64,000 nt of DNA, taken from assembly GCA_037355855.1 (NCBI GenBank), contig CM074763.1, forward strand, positions 4,340,001 through 4,404,000, written 5' to 3'. Under the pieces are notes generated by a model. That model had not been told where the DNA came from. It worked only from the letters and a program-made list of their open reading frames with translations, and did no database searches. The position numbers and the translations under genes were made by a program. This stretch comes from Pseudo-nitzschia pungens (lineage: Eukaryota; Bacillariophyta; Bacillariophyceae; Bacillariales; Bacillariaceae). Shown here one piece after another: positions 1 through 9,868 of this stretch. The number at the start of each line of letters is the position of its first letter. The first letter of the stretch is position 1.

Positions 1-99
1 AAGGAACTGGACCTCCCATCCTCCTCTATCCATATAAAAAAACCAAAAACTGGCATGCCCAAGCTTGCGCCTTGAAAGTGCCCTATCCAGCATCCTCTC

Positions 100-520
100 T
101 GTTACTAGTAAGAGGTCTTGACAGACTTTGTCTCTTGTACATACCACAGATAGTTGGGATCACCATTCTTCTGTGGCTATTAGCACAGTTCCTTCAAATT
201 GAATCCAAATCTCTTCCAGAGAAGTCTTCAGAGTGTTTGTCCACAATTCCCTGCCACTCATCAGGTCCAATTGGTAAGACTTCCTTCCGTACAGTAAGCA
301 AGTTCCTCAGTTCAGTGTCAATGTAATTGGCTGCACAGCCTTCCTTCCACCGACACCAGGCATGATGATTGTGGACTCAGTTCATCCTCTAAAAAAGCGT
401 TGCTTTCATTGGACATTTCCATTCTGGACCAACAAGAGACATAGATTAAGGGAAGCCTTCTTCTTTGAAATGGGTGACTAGCAGTGAGCACTAGTGTTGG
501 TACAGTCATGGTGAATGACA
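100..520 (-). pseudogene. Broken Myb/SANT-like (DUF6818-type) protein fragment
   Basis: On the minus strand about 345-178 reads as a protein piece with N-Y-I-D-T-E-L-R and P-I-G-P-D-E-W, ending G-R-D-L-D-S-I. It then hits a stop, and a second piece (G-D-P-N-Y-L-W-Y-V) follows in another frame. The order (tyrosine, ELR, IGPDEW, GR-x-DS, GDPN) is that of the Myb/SANT-like DUF6818 proteins common in oomycetes and diatoms, often in multicopy or transposon-linked families. Stops and frame changes show it is not functional as it stands. The family name is from memory of the motif pattern. The first 72 bases also read openly on the plus strand to a TGA, but I do not recognise that peptide. Confidence 0.4.
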
Positions 521-540
521 CTTGTCATGGTGGAGTGGAT

Positions 541-916
541 AAAGTTGAATGGCAAAGAGTTGTTCAAAGGGCAACAGCAGCAACAACAGGGGACAGTTCC
601 TACTGGAGCAAAATATTACATGTTACATGAAATGTTGATTGACCAAAAAGATTGCCAAAAAGAACACATGTTTGCTTACATGCGTTGATATGCATTGAGT
701 GATTGAAATTTTTGATTCTTATTGGATTCCATTTAAATCTAGGTCAACTTGTAGTCCAACATACAGCACAACAACAAGTGTATATGCTAAAACAACTCGA
801 ATACATGAATCTGATAATGACGATATGATATCTAATATGTGACATGCCTCCTTAAAAAGTACTATGTAATTTTGGGAATCACTCAATAGCATACGGTGAT
901 AGGATTATTTTATTTC
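541..916. other. Intergenic stretch with one small MITE-like repeat
   Basis: No coding region is supported between the broken fragment and the 3' end of the Sac phosphatase gene. At 694-710 ATTGAGTGATT faces its inverted counterpart AATCACTCAAT in 878-888. This gives a roughly 195-bp element whose ends match the TIR core of the two larger MITEs at 4610-5540. Confidence 0.4.
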
Positions 917-3900
917 TTAATTATTTCTCTTAATGCGTTTTGTCGTTATCAATTTTCTGTATTCAAACTCTCGGATTAAGGAGTCTAGCGATTTTCTTTT
1001 TCGATAGTCATGCTTGATGCACTCAGGAAAGTATACGAAACCCAGGATAAAGGTTGTGAGACCAATCAATAGTGAAGGAGCCTTAAAACCTAGGTAAAAG
1101 ACGAATGCCAACTGCGTAGGTGTTAGTACGACTTGACTTCGGTGCTCATTCATTCCCAAAACTGAAGCCGGCCGGTTTTCACCTTTCTCATCAACTACAA
1201 GCCAATCTCCATCAGACGCCGACCACCATGGAAAATCTAAATGCGATCTTTCGTCGATTGCCTTCAACGCTTGCTGAGAGCAAAACTTTCCTTCATCCTT
1301 TTTTGGATTTTCAGCATCCTTCCGAAGTTCATTGACACTGCTTGTCAGTGCATCACTGGTCTGATCACGAAGTTGTGTCTGAAGATCTCCTGGCAACCAA
1401 CGCAAATCCAAATCAGGTTGCTTTGAAACCCCAATTTCTGCCAACCGCCGTCGAACATCCCGACGATGCTGAAATGATGATCCTTTTACAAGATCACTCA
1501 GAATGCTCGGCCTCGTGGCTCCCAGGAAAGATAAAGAAGGATTATATGGACTGGTTGACTCTGTGTCGTAATGCTGAAAAGGTACTTCTTCCACAACATT
1601 AGAAAACATAGTGTGTCCCACAAGAAGATCATAGCCTTCCTGCCTATCTGCGTCGAGAAAGTTGTTAAGATAGTAACGTTGGAGAGAGTTCATTCCGTCA
1701 TCAAGCGCTCCTCGCTTTGTTCGTTTTCCAGTTCTAGTAAAATCACCCTTGAGAGCAGGCGTTCCCGCATACAAGCGAGATATAGCATCAGCATTGTCCG
1801 CCCAAAGTAAGCGATGCGCAACTTCTCCACCATCCCAGGGCAACTTCATTGGTTCCTTTTCAAATATCTTTTCCATATGGGTCCATTGCTTATTTTTGGC
1901 CGTTGCATCTTTGGTATGATCCGAGAGCTGCTGAAAAAGCATATATCTGCCAAAAATGCTTTGAACCACGTTTGTCCGGTCCAAGCAATCCATACAATTC
2001 GTGCGAACGACAGCACGTTGAAGTCGTTCAATTGACCAACGATTATTTTGATGACTAGAATCATTCTCGTGACGACTCCTCGAAGGTGCAAGTGCCGAGA
2101 AGTATCCATGACCAATCAGCAAAGATTTTACTTCGTCTAGCAAAAGCCCCAAACGATTCCATCGACCATTTTTTACTTCGGCATGAAAGTCGTACCATAT
2201 GTGTTTGACGGAATTACGCCCAATTGTTCCACATAATTTAGAGGAGTTGACCCAAGGTGGTGATCCGATACAACTTGAGTTCGAGAGTGTTACTTCGGTC
2301 GTGTCTCGCACACGACTCTCATTTCCATGGACGTCTACAACAGCATTCAAAACAGCGTCGAATGCTCGTCCCAGACGACCTTGATCGCTGTGCTTGTCGA
2401 CAAGGTTAACAAAGACAATGTCGGAAAGGTTGCACGATGGGCCTTGTGGACAAGAGTTGCTTTCGACATCATCTCTGGTATACTTAATTGTATAATGACT
2501 TAGTTGATCTAAAATGTGCAAACGAACAGCCCGTGCTTGAGCCAACGGATCTGCGCCAATGTTCACCCGGGGGCGATATGTTTTGATGTCAGCTGGACTC
2601 GACCATCTCAATGGAATCGATCCTCGAGTTTGCACATGGCTTGCTATGGACTGCAACCATCGGTTCTTATCGCTATTGCATTCCTTCCGCTTTTTCTTTT
2701 TGCTTTTCGAACTACAAGGATCTTGCAACACCGTTGTTGTCAAGCAGATCTGTTCCGTTTCCGCAAAGTTAGCACAATTTCCAGAGGCGTCCGCTCCCCG
2801 GACAGTAAAGCGCGTACCAGCCCGAAATCGGCTTCGTCTGCTGATCAAAATTTCATCATACGAGATAGGAATCAAATTTGCTTTGGAAGCCTCGTTGTTC
2901 TCGGTCACAGTAAGGTTGGTCTGAACACCTACAAATGCGGATGTCAATGGCACTACGTGATGCAACAGCACACCTGCTAGCTGTTTCTGCCGTTGTTGAT
3001 TATCGATTGTCCTTGAGACCGTTGACAACATTGGATTCTCTTCCTTTTTATTTTGATATCGTCGAAGAATTGGCTCTGCGGCATGCTGATTCCAGAAGAA
3101 ACGAGGATCGGGTATTTTACCATCTGCGTTGTCATCATCGTTCCACCACTTGTTGTTATTCGACGACCCTCTTTTACTTTCAATGTTGTCCGATTCGAGA
3201 ATGGACCGTTGAATGGTTTTTGTCATATCACGAACTACCTGGTTGCTTTGAGCACCGCCTTCTGGAACGTAGTAAAAATCGTGTTGTTTCAGAGCCTTTC
3301 GCAAGAGACGTAGCTGTCGAACCTCTTCTCGTAATTCAGATGCCGTCAGCATAGTAGACAACGGCTTGGAGTTCAATGTTATTGTTTCTGATTGATTATA
3401 CCCTTTTTTCCCGAGATGAACGATTTCTAAGTTTGTTACGCGACGTATTTGCCACCACGAAGAAGGTTTCGATGATGTTGATGCAGCAATCGGAGGGGCT
3501 TCATAAATACCTTCCGTTCCCGTGATTAAAATCCACAGCACTCCACTGGGAACTCGATAGACTCCGTATAATCCATCAACCGGTATCCATTCGTCGAGGG
3601 GATGATTTCGAATGAATTCAGATTCCTCTTTGGATGTAACCCTTTCTACCACCCAATCGTCCAACTCGTCGGCAAAAGATAATTTCAAAACGATGTGACT
3701 TTTTCGGTCTTGAGCAAAACTGCTTCTATCATTTTCATTATGCTCGTTCTTGTCGTCTCTAATCAGAATCCAGAGATCGTCATCCTCTTGACTCTTGTCG
3801 TCATATTTTGGCCGTTGCACCCACATCTTTGGAGTCTCAAAAGCTGGTAGAAACTCAATGTCAGTCCCTTCATCATGTGTGCCCTCATCTCCTTCGTCCG

Positions 3901-4339
3901 CAACTCTGTTCTGTTCATTCTCTCTCTTGTGAATTTTGAGCATCGGTCGTTTCGAAGACCGATAGGCAAAAATCGTTTTCTTTATCGATCGAGATCCAAA
4001 ACCGGTAACAATAGTTCGATCTTTCCGAAAGGGATTGTTCACACTCTGTCTTTTTCTCTTCTTTTGTTTCTCTCGACCAGTTGATAACGCGGTGGTTTTC
4101 GTCGAGTAAATAGACGGTGAAGACGCCACCGATATCGAAGACTGTAATGTTGACAGCAAGACTAACGAACAGAAAACACACATACCGATGACACCCCCAA
4201 AAAAATTCCCGATCCTTCGACGACGCTGTCGATGACGAGGATGGGAATACATGTACTGGACTAGTACTATTTCCATCTGGTCGTCGTGGATGGGAGCAAT
4301 CATCCTGTTGTTGATTCTGCAGATCGAGTCATCAGACAT
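917..4339 (-). CDS. Sac-domain phosphoinositide phosphatase, membrane-anchored
   Basis: Single-exon gene of about 1,140 aa. The Sac catalytic motif R-T-N-C-M-D-C-L-D-R-T-N-V (CX5R type) lies near residue 780 (about 1975-2013). Enzymes with it remove phosphates from phosphatidylinositol phosphates on endomembranes. A hydrophobic segment near residues 45-75 and another about 45 residues from the C-terminus (A-F-V-F-Y-L-G-F onward) suggest two membrane anchors. Canonical Sac1 has only C-terminal anchors. A basic, Arg/Lys-rich tail follows. At about 1,140 aa it is much longer than yeast Sac1 (about 620 aa), through low-complexity inserts before and inside the domain. The frame is open a little upstream but only to GTG, so I chose the ATG at 4339. 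Family assignment is firm; lipid preference is unknown. Confidence 0.85.
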   Translation of the reverse strand: MSDDSICRINNRMIAPIHDDQMEIVLVQYMYSHPRHRQRRRRIGNFFGGVIGMCVFCSLVLLSTLQSSISVASSPSIYSTKTTALSTGREKQKKRKRQSVNNPFRKDRTIVTGFGSRSIKKTIFAYRSSKRPMLKIHKRENEQNRVADEGDEGTHDEGTDIEFLPAFETPKMWVQRPKYDDKSQEDDDLWILIRDDKNEHNENDRSSFAQDRKSHIVLKLSFADELDDWVVERVTSKEESEFIRNHPLDEWIPVDGLYGVYRVPSGVLWILITGTEGIYEAPPIAASTSSKPSSWWQIRRVTNLEIVHLGKKGYNQSETITLNSKPLSTMLTASELREEVRQLRLLRKALKQHDFYYVPEGGAQSNQVVRDMTKTIQRSILESDNIESKRGSSNNNKWWNDDDNADGKIPDPRFFWNQHAAEPILRRYQNKKEENPMLSTVSRTIDNQQRQKQLAGVLLHHVVPLTSAFVGVQTNLTVTENNEASKANLIPISYDEILISRRSRFRAGTRFTVRGADASGNCANFAETEQICLTTTVLQDPCSSKSKKKKRKECNSDKNRWLQSIASHVQTRGSIPLRWSSPADIKTYRPRVNIGADPLAQARAVRLHILDQLSHYTIKYTRDDVESNSCPQGPSCNLSDIVFVNLVDKHSDQGRLGRAFDAVLNAVVDVHGNESRVRDTTEVTLSNSSCIGSPPWVNSSKLCGTIGRNSVKHIWYDFHAEVKNGRWNRLGLLLDEVKSLLIGHGYFSALAPSRSRHENDSSHQNNRWSIERLQRAVVRTNCMDCLDRTNVVQSIFGRYMLFQQLSDHTKDATAKNKQWTHMEKIFEKEPMKLPWDGGEVAHRLLWADNADAISRLYAGTPALKGDFTRTGKRTKRGALDDGMNSLQRYYLNNFLDADRQEGYDLLVGHTMFSNVVEEVPFQHYDTESTSPYNPSLSFLGATRPSILSDLVKGSSFQHRRDVRRRLAEIGVSKQPDLDLRWLPGDLQTQLRDQTSDALTSSVNELRKDAENPKKDEGKFCSQQALKAIDERSHLDFPWWSASDGDWLVVDEKGENRPASVLGMNEHRSQVVLTPTQLAFVFYLGFKAPSLLIGLTTFILGFVYFPECIKHDYRKRKSLDSLIREFEYRKLITTKRIKRNN

Positions 4340-4609
4340 CTCTTTGCATTGAACGTTCTTCACGGCAATGGAGCACTCGTTGCTCGATCTATCAACAGTT
4401 TGTCTCCGTGTCGATGGAGGATGGAGAAAAAGTGGTTTTGATTTGTGATAACGAAGTTCGAGTGCAAGTACCAGTAGTAAGGTTTACGAGTATCTGACCT
4501 CCCACGTACGAAGTATTTGATCACCCATCACCTTTTTACTTTAAGGTTATCAGTAGAAGTACCGGTACGTACGTCGTTGGGAACCATATTTTTTTCCCGG
4601 TTATGGTCT
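4340..4609. other. Upstream region of the Sac gene, GTA/TAC-rich
   Basis: Probable promoter and 5' leader of the minus-strand Sac gene. It is rich in short words such as GTAC, TACCGGTACG and GTAAGG that recur in most intergenic parts of this window. No specific factor site can be supported. Confidence 0.3.
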
Positions 4610-5036
4610 CAATGAGCGATTCCCGAAACTAATATGCACATGTAATACGAAGTATTACATTATTCGTGACATGGCACACATATTATTTGTCGCCTGTAAC
4701 ATACTTATATGAAATTTTTAACCGATTTTTTCATATTCTGGAGGACGCATATTTGCCTCCTCCAGAATATGCAACCAGAATAAAATTTCAAGGGAATCTT
4801 GAAAACAAGAACCGACTATCAAATTTCAGTCACTCAACGGATGTCAGTCACCCAACGGTCGACAAAGATGTGTTTTTTTTTGTTTTTCGTAACAAGATTC
4901 CAAATTCCAAAATGTGCCTTTTCTCCGCCTGTCTGTCATCCATTTTTAATGCATGTCCGTTGGGTGCGCCAAAAAGAATGAGGGCATATAATCTAGGATA
5001 TTATATGAACGCATATAGTTTTGGGAATCGCTCAAT
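4610..5036. mobile_element. MITE 1, about 430 bp, with TIRs
   Basis: Left end 4610-4639 (CAATGAGCGATTCCCGAAAC, then TAATATGC) is matched in inverted orientation by 5011-5036 (revcomp ATTGAGCGATTCCCAAAAC, then TATATGC). There is no coding capacity. An internal perfect hairpin lies at 4732-4771 (14-bp arms CATATTCTGGAGGA). It abuts MITE 2. The family transposase is not in the window. Confidence 0.65.
4732..4771. repeat. Perfect 14-bp-arm hairpin inside MITE 1
   Basis: CATATTCTGGAGGA at 4732-4745 and TCCTCCAGAATATG at 4758-4771 are exact inverted copies around a 12-nt loop. Confidence 0.8.
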
Positions 5037-5540
5037 GAGTGATTCCTGAAAACATAAATTACACAAAGTATTAAATTGCATCAAACAATGTTTATTTTTT
5101 TGCGCACCCAACGGATGTGCATGAATGAGAATTTAATGGTCGATGTCGATGTCGGTTCGTGCCTATTTTGGGCACTTTGGAATTTGGAATCCACTTTCCA
5201 AAAACAAAAAAGCCGGAAACAATTAACCGAATGGTCGACAAGAAGAGGTAATACACATGTTGTGAAATTTGGAACACAAGTTGATGATTTACGGAACACA
5301 TGTTCCATGACTGACATCCCTTGCCGACTAAAATTCCGATCAGTTTTTTGATTTTTAGATTCCGTTGGGAATTTTTTGGGAGTATCAGATTATGACAGTC
5401 GAGGTGCATCCACTGTCATAATCTGATTTTGAATGTGCATTATTTGCATTAATTAGAACTAAATCCTCTCCCAAAAACCTAAATTGACCGTTATTATATA
5501 AACTTTTAATGCAATTTATGTTTTCAGGAATCACTCAATA
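5035..5540. mobile_element. MITE 2, about 505 bp, with TIRs
   Basis: Left end 5035-5060 (ATGAGTGATTCCTGAAAACA, then TAAATT) is mirrored at 5513-5540. Its tips match MITE 1 (TGAGYGATTCC), so the two are sister elements placed end to end and sharing the junction CTCAATGAG. The small ORFs inside overlap on both strands and look like chance. Confidence 0.65.
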
Positions 5541-5938
5541 TCGTTTAGTGATGGCGCATCGATCTACTGATACTCAGTTGATTTTCCCATATTTTTTTTA
5601 AAAGTCCAATTAGTCAAATTTCAATAAAATATTAATCCAACTAGTCTTATTTTACTCCATTTTTGAAATAAATTATGGTGCGCCAAAAACAATCTAACCA
5701 ACATCGGAAATTGGCTTCTTTTCCTGTGTTTCTACAATCTAAATTGTACCAAACACATACCAAAAAGCACATAAGGTGGTGTCAGGAACAACTGGTCCAA
5801 TGACAATTGTATTGTTATCGGACCATCAGAATTCTTGTCAAGAGGATAGTAAGACTGTTTGTTGAGTTTGTTGATTTACTCAGTAGCGTTTGATTTTTCC
5901 TTTCTTTGTAACATAACAATCAACCTGAAAGAATCGAT
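5541..5938. other. AT-rich flank upstream of the piggyBac ORF
   Basis: Probably the 5' end and leader of the piggyBac element. I could not locate a terminal inverted repeat with a flanking TTAA, so the outer boundary is unresolved. Confidence 0.3.
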
Positions 5939-7378
5939 ATGGACATGACAATCATGAATACCGATAATGACGAGACTCCTTCCCCAATGCCCGTCGTAAG
6001 ACTTTCTCGCAACATGCACTCTGATGTCAGTGCGTTAACTACCAGTCAAGATACCTTCAATGGCAACACTGTAACAACCACTGATATCAAGAATCAATCT
6101 ACGTTGCTCCCTTTTTCACCAGAACAAATCATAGCTGCCCAAAACCAACATTTCAGTGAACATGACGCTGAAGATAACGTCGGTCGGGATGGTGGAGAAA
6201 GTGATGTAGAGGGTGAACAAGCAAAACAATTCGATGTAGTATCAAATGTTAAATCAGAAAAAGAATACTTTGGTGTAACAGACTCTGATTCAATCTTCGA
6301 TTATGAGGTATACAAATGTAAGGATGGAATCCCATTTACACACAACGTCGATTATCCAAGAGTACCATATGATTTCAAAGCCCCCGAGGCCAAATCAGGT
6401 GAACCACCATTTTGATCGATAGATAATCCTGGTTCATGGAGTAGATACTACTTTGAACCTAAGTTTAAAGGTGGCAAATATCTGTATCATTTGATGCCAA
6501 GCGGATGTATCCCATTCAGAGATGAACGAGTACCCGATTGCCGTGCACCGGAATACAGTCACGAGTCTACTTGGGACTGGATTAAGGATAAGGATAAAAA
6601 CAATTAGCGAGTCGACGGAATCGCCGATTGTTTTGGAGAGCTCTTAGAACTGTACCAGATAGACTAACCAATAGAGCTCACAATTTGCATATCACTACTA
6701 TTCTAATCACTAGTAGACCCGGGGTATGGCACCGATGATGTCGATGCTGGGCCTGTCAGGTACCATCGAGACAGTGGATGGACTTTCCATTACAAAGGAT
6801 GGAAAGCAGAGAAAGGGTTAGACAAATACAGATCAGGAACTGAAAAAATCTATTTCCCATGAGTAGGAAAGGATGTTTAGACAAAGACAAGTTGATAAAA
6901 CACGGCTTGACTGTTGAAAGAATACAGGATGACGACGCGTTGTTCTTCTATCAGCTTATCCTTCCATTACACTATCCGGATCAATCTGGAGTAGAAGGAG
7001 ACTTGCGATTGTCTTACTATCCACTTGTTACTTGGTTCACTAACATTTACGCTAATAGAAAAAACGATGGGTATGGACACCTCATTAACCTTATTTCGCA
7101 TGAAGAGTTGGTTAAATTTGATGGATTTTTGTTTATGCATGATGGTGCTTGTGGTGGAGGAAGCAGCCAGGATATCAGGAATAGATGGGATCAGAATGAT
7201 TGTATGTACAATAAGATCATTAATACAAGTATGCCTTTTTGGAGGTGGAAGCAGATTAAAGAAAACTTAAAGGTGTCTAATAATTATGATGAAGAAAAGA
7301 AGACACCTTTCAACCCATCTAACAAGTTCGATTATATATACAAGGTGCTTGTACACAACACAAACTACCTGACCAAAA
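5939..7378 (+). pseudogene. piggyBac-like transposase, 5' part (broken)
   Basis: The frame opens at ATG 5939 with an acidic N-terminus, meets TGA at 6413-6415 and continues in frame into S-I-D-N-P-G-S-W, then is cut at 6538 by a solo LTR. Removing the LTR and one CCGAT copy keeps the frame open to about 6860. There a shift moves coding to 6859-7378. This second piece has the conserved N-terminal part of DDE_Tnp_1_7 transposases (Y-Y-P-L-V-T-W-F; E-E-L-V-K-F-D-G-F-L-F; W-R-W-K-Q-I-K-E-N-L-K). It ends where retroposon D copy 1 enters at N-Y-L-T-K. PiggyBac transposases excise and insert DNA at TTAA. Stops, a frameshift and insertions mean this copy is dead. Confidence 0.75.
6539..6731 (+). mobile_element. 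Solo LTR of the gypsy A family
   Basis: Begins TGCCGTGCACCGGAATACAG and ends GGGGTATGGCA like the LTRs of element A, and is flanked by the 5-bp duplication CCGAT (6534-6538 and 6732-6736). It is 193 bp against 171 bp for A and clearly diverged in the middle, so it is an older insertion reduced to one LTR by recombination. It sits inside piggyBac coding sequence. Confidence 0.9.
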
Positions 7379-7561
7379 TTATAATATACTTATTTAAGTA
7401 GGAAAATCCACCGAAGGTGGTTAAAAGCTACTCAGTCTGTAACCAGACTTTATCGTCGCCTCAATCGAAGAGTCAGGACCCCAAGTTGTAGAACGACACG
7501 TTGCCTCAACCATGGGGGATTTAGGCCCCAGGTTGTAAAGACGACTATTTTGCAAACGAAC

Positions 7562-7732
7562 TGCCGTGCACCGGAATACAGTCACGAATCCGTTCGTGAT
7601 TGGATTACGATTAGCGAGTCTCCTTATCGCCGAATACAGGAGACTGCCGGAAAGCAATAGCAATAGACTAATCAATAGCTCTCACAATTTGCATATCACT
7701 ACTTTATTCATTAGTAGACCCGGGGTATGGCA
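7562..7732 (+). repeat. 5' LTR of gypsy A
   Basis: TG...CA ended, 171 bp. Contains inverted pairs CACGAA/TTCGTG and AGTCTCCT/AGGAGACT. Matches 13167-13337 exactly by eye. Confidence 0.95.
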
Positions 7733-7746
7733 TGATTTTAAAATCA
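7733..7746 (+). promoter_or_regulatory. Palindrome at the expected primer-binding site of gypsy A
   Basis: TGATTTTAAAATCA, a perfect 14-bp palindrome, starts at the first base after the 5' LTR, where a TGG-starting tRNA complement is usually found. No such tRNA match is obvious. Confidence 0.5.
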
Positions 7747-8470
7747 AGCTGAGCGCTGAAGACCATGAGCAGAAACAACCGATCGATCGACCGAAGAGGG
7801 ATCGACGTCGGAAACTGACAAAAATGGAGGCGCAGAGAAGCAAAGAACAGGGAGAAGGACATCCGGTGTCTGCAGCACTAAGGAATACCGACCCCAGCAA
7901 CAGTTGGCTCCATTACAGGGAGCAACTGAAGCAACAGAGACACCTAAGGACCTAAACAGGACCATGGTCGACAAAAGAAATAATCGAATAAAATGAGTGT
8001 CGAAAAAGTGACACATAATCCAGTGAGTGGACTAATTGGACCAACACTGAGTGGATGGACAGACCGAACAGGGGATGCCAACCACAACCGAAATATACGG
8101 ATATCCGGAAAGGTATATAATGAATACCCAAACACCACCAATCCCACGGGAAACGGGAAGTGGGACCGGCCCGGTGATTGCTTAATAGGGAAGCAACGCC
8201 GGAGAACCACGGGAATCGAATCCCACGAAATAAAAACAGAAACAACTCCGGAGAACCACAGGATTCCCGGGAGCTAAAGAGAGAAACAACTCCCACCACT
8301 GTACAAGCCTGGGAGAAAAATCAGTTACAACACGGGGTATCGCGTGGAAGTGAACCTCAGGGGGAAAAACTGGAGCAATCACTTTTTGCTCATTTCCAAC
8401 CCAAATAACAACTTACAGAAATACTGTAACTAATTAAACTAAAATATAATAACTGACTGATTAACTCACC

Positions 8471-9412
8471 ATGGCGTCTAAAGGAACTAAACAGAAACCC
8501 TTTAACTTTACACGAGAGGACTGGCCGGAAGATGCCACCACCGTGAAAATGAACATTGAAAGTGAGAAGGGAGGGGTCGCGTTCAGTGACTACCTGAAAG
8601 TACTTACCGGCACAGAAAGACCGGAACTCTTTATCACCTGGAAAAGAGACTTTGACCAGAAAATTGCTGGCAATGACAACCTCCAAGGGGACCAGAAACT
8701 GGACGTCCTCCAACGGATCCTCTCCAACGAGGCACTCTCTATCGTCCAAATGACTCTGGGGCGGTCCTACTATGCCGAACCAGGTCACAAGACACACAAC
8801 AACAAACTGGTCCAAACGAGGATCCAGAAAGTCGCAATAACCGACCTAACCACAGAAGCTCCCGCTGGCACGCCCAAGGAGCCGGTCGAAGGGAACTCCA
8901 CCCAAAAGATCGACAACACCAAACCGACTGCCACGGCAAAATCGGATGAGGAAACAGAGCCCGAGGAACTCGGCACTCCAATCCCCAAAAAGAAGGTGCC
9001 CGATGCCCTCACAAAGTACTACCAATCAGAGGAGTACAAGAAGGATGTCATCGAGGAATGCATGTATGCCCTCAAGCTGAAAGTCTTCGGCAATGACATG
9101 AACGGGAAACGCTCCTACATACTCCTCCGCCGCTTTATGCGGGGGATGCGCGTAGACATGAAACATGGCATTCGAGCCTGGGCCAACCGCATGGCCGAGC
9201 TCCAAAGCTATCTACCGGAATGCCTCTGGGAAAGCGGCGCCATCACAGGAATGGCACCCTCCAGCTTCACTCAAGACGAGATGAAGGAAATTCTGGACAC
9301 CAGTATGACACACACCCAGAGGGACAAACTGGAACACATTGGATGGGACGTCTTTACCCACTCCTTCAACACCACCATCGATAAACTCGAAAACTTGGAA
9401 CCCACCATCTGA
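8471..9412 (+). CDS. Gag (capsid part) of gypsy A
   Basis: 313 aa from ACC-ATG-G, a good eukaryotic start context, after a 738-nt leader. There is no recognised domain by motif alone. It is identified as gag by position between LTR and pol, its hydrophilic composition and the zinc knuckle that follows in frame. It ends at TGA (9410-9412), but the same frame stays open for another 456 bases, so the stop may be bypassed in a share of translations or may be a CGA-to-TGA change. Confidence 0.8.
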   Translation: MASKGTKQKPFNFTREDWPEDATTVKMNIESEKGGVAFSDYLKVLTGTERPELFITWKRDFDQKIAGNDNLQGDQKLDVLQRILSNEALSIVQMTLGRSYYAEPGHKTHNNKLVQTRIQKVAITDLTTEAPAGTPKEPVEGNSTQKIDNTKPTATAKSDEETEPEELGTPIPKKKVPDALTKYYQSEEYKKDVIEECMYALKLKVFGNDMNGKRSYILLRRFMRGMRVDMKHGIRAWANRMAELQSYLPECLWESGAITGMAPSSFTQDEMKEILDTSMTHTQRDKLEHIGWDVFTHSFNTTIDKLENLEPTI

Positions 9413-9868
9413 AACGAAGAAGAACTTCGCAAACGGATCACCGAACTGGAAAAACAAAATGGTGGAACCAAGAAGAACTCCAAGGCCACTTCTGGGGGAG
9501 GAAACAGCAAGTCTCCCAACAAAAAGAAGCGCCCAATGGAGAAGCAACTATGCAAAACTTGTGGCAAGACCCACGCCGGCAAATGCTGGAAACTAACCGG
9601 AGGACCACCCAAAAAGGGAAAATTTGACCGGGAAACCATCAATCTGCTCAAGGAGCATTTTGTGGCAAAAGAAGACTTGGACACCGAGCAACACTCCAAA
9701 CCCCACTGGGGAAGGAACCTTTCGAACCACGAGTACTCCTATGTACTGGCCACGGCCCAAGCTGATCATGAAGTTTCTGACAACGAGATTGATATCTCGG
9801 ACAGAAAACTCAAGGAGTACAGGAGAAAATACAAGAAAACCTTCAAAAAGAAGGGATCCCACAAATGA
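9413..9868 (+). CDS. In-frame gag-pol linker with zinc knuckle, gypsy A
   Basis: The gag frame continues after TGA 9410 for about 151 codons: an Asn/Lys-rich region, then C-K-T-C-G-K-T-H-A-G-K-C (CX2CX3HX3C, a compact nucleocapsid-type knuckle, from about 9551), then a basic tail ending in TGA at 9866-9868. Pol starts with ATG on the next codon. A retroviral-type nucleocapsid belongs at the end of gag, so this segment is expected to be translated. Readthrough of the first TGA is the simplest route; start at ATG 9536 is another. Confidence 0.65.
   Translation, partial: NEEELRKRITELEKQNGGTKKNSKATSGGGNSKSPNKKKRPMEKQLCKTCGKTHAGKCWKLTGGPPKKGKFDRETINLLKEHFVAKEDLDTEQHSKPHWGRNLSNHEYSYVLATAQADHEVSDNEIDISDRKLKEYRRKYKKTFKKKGSHK

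Noticed and set aside
5076..5409. ORFs of 78-105 codons inside MITE 2
   Set aside because: Overlap on both strands and have AT-driven composition without any protein motif.
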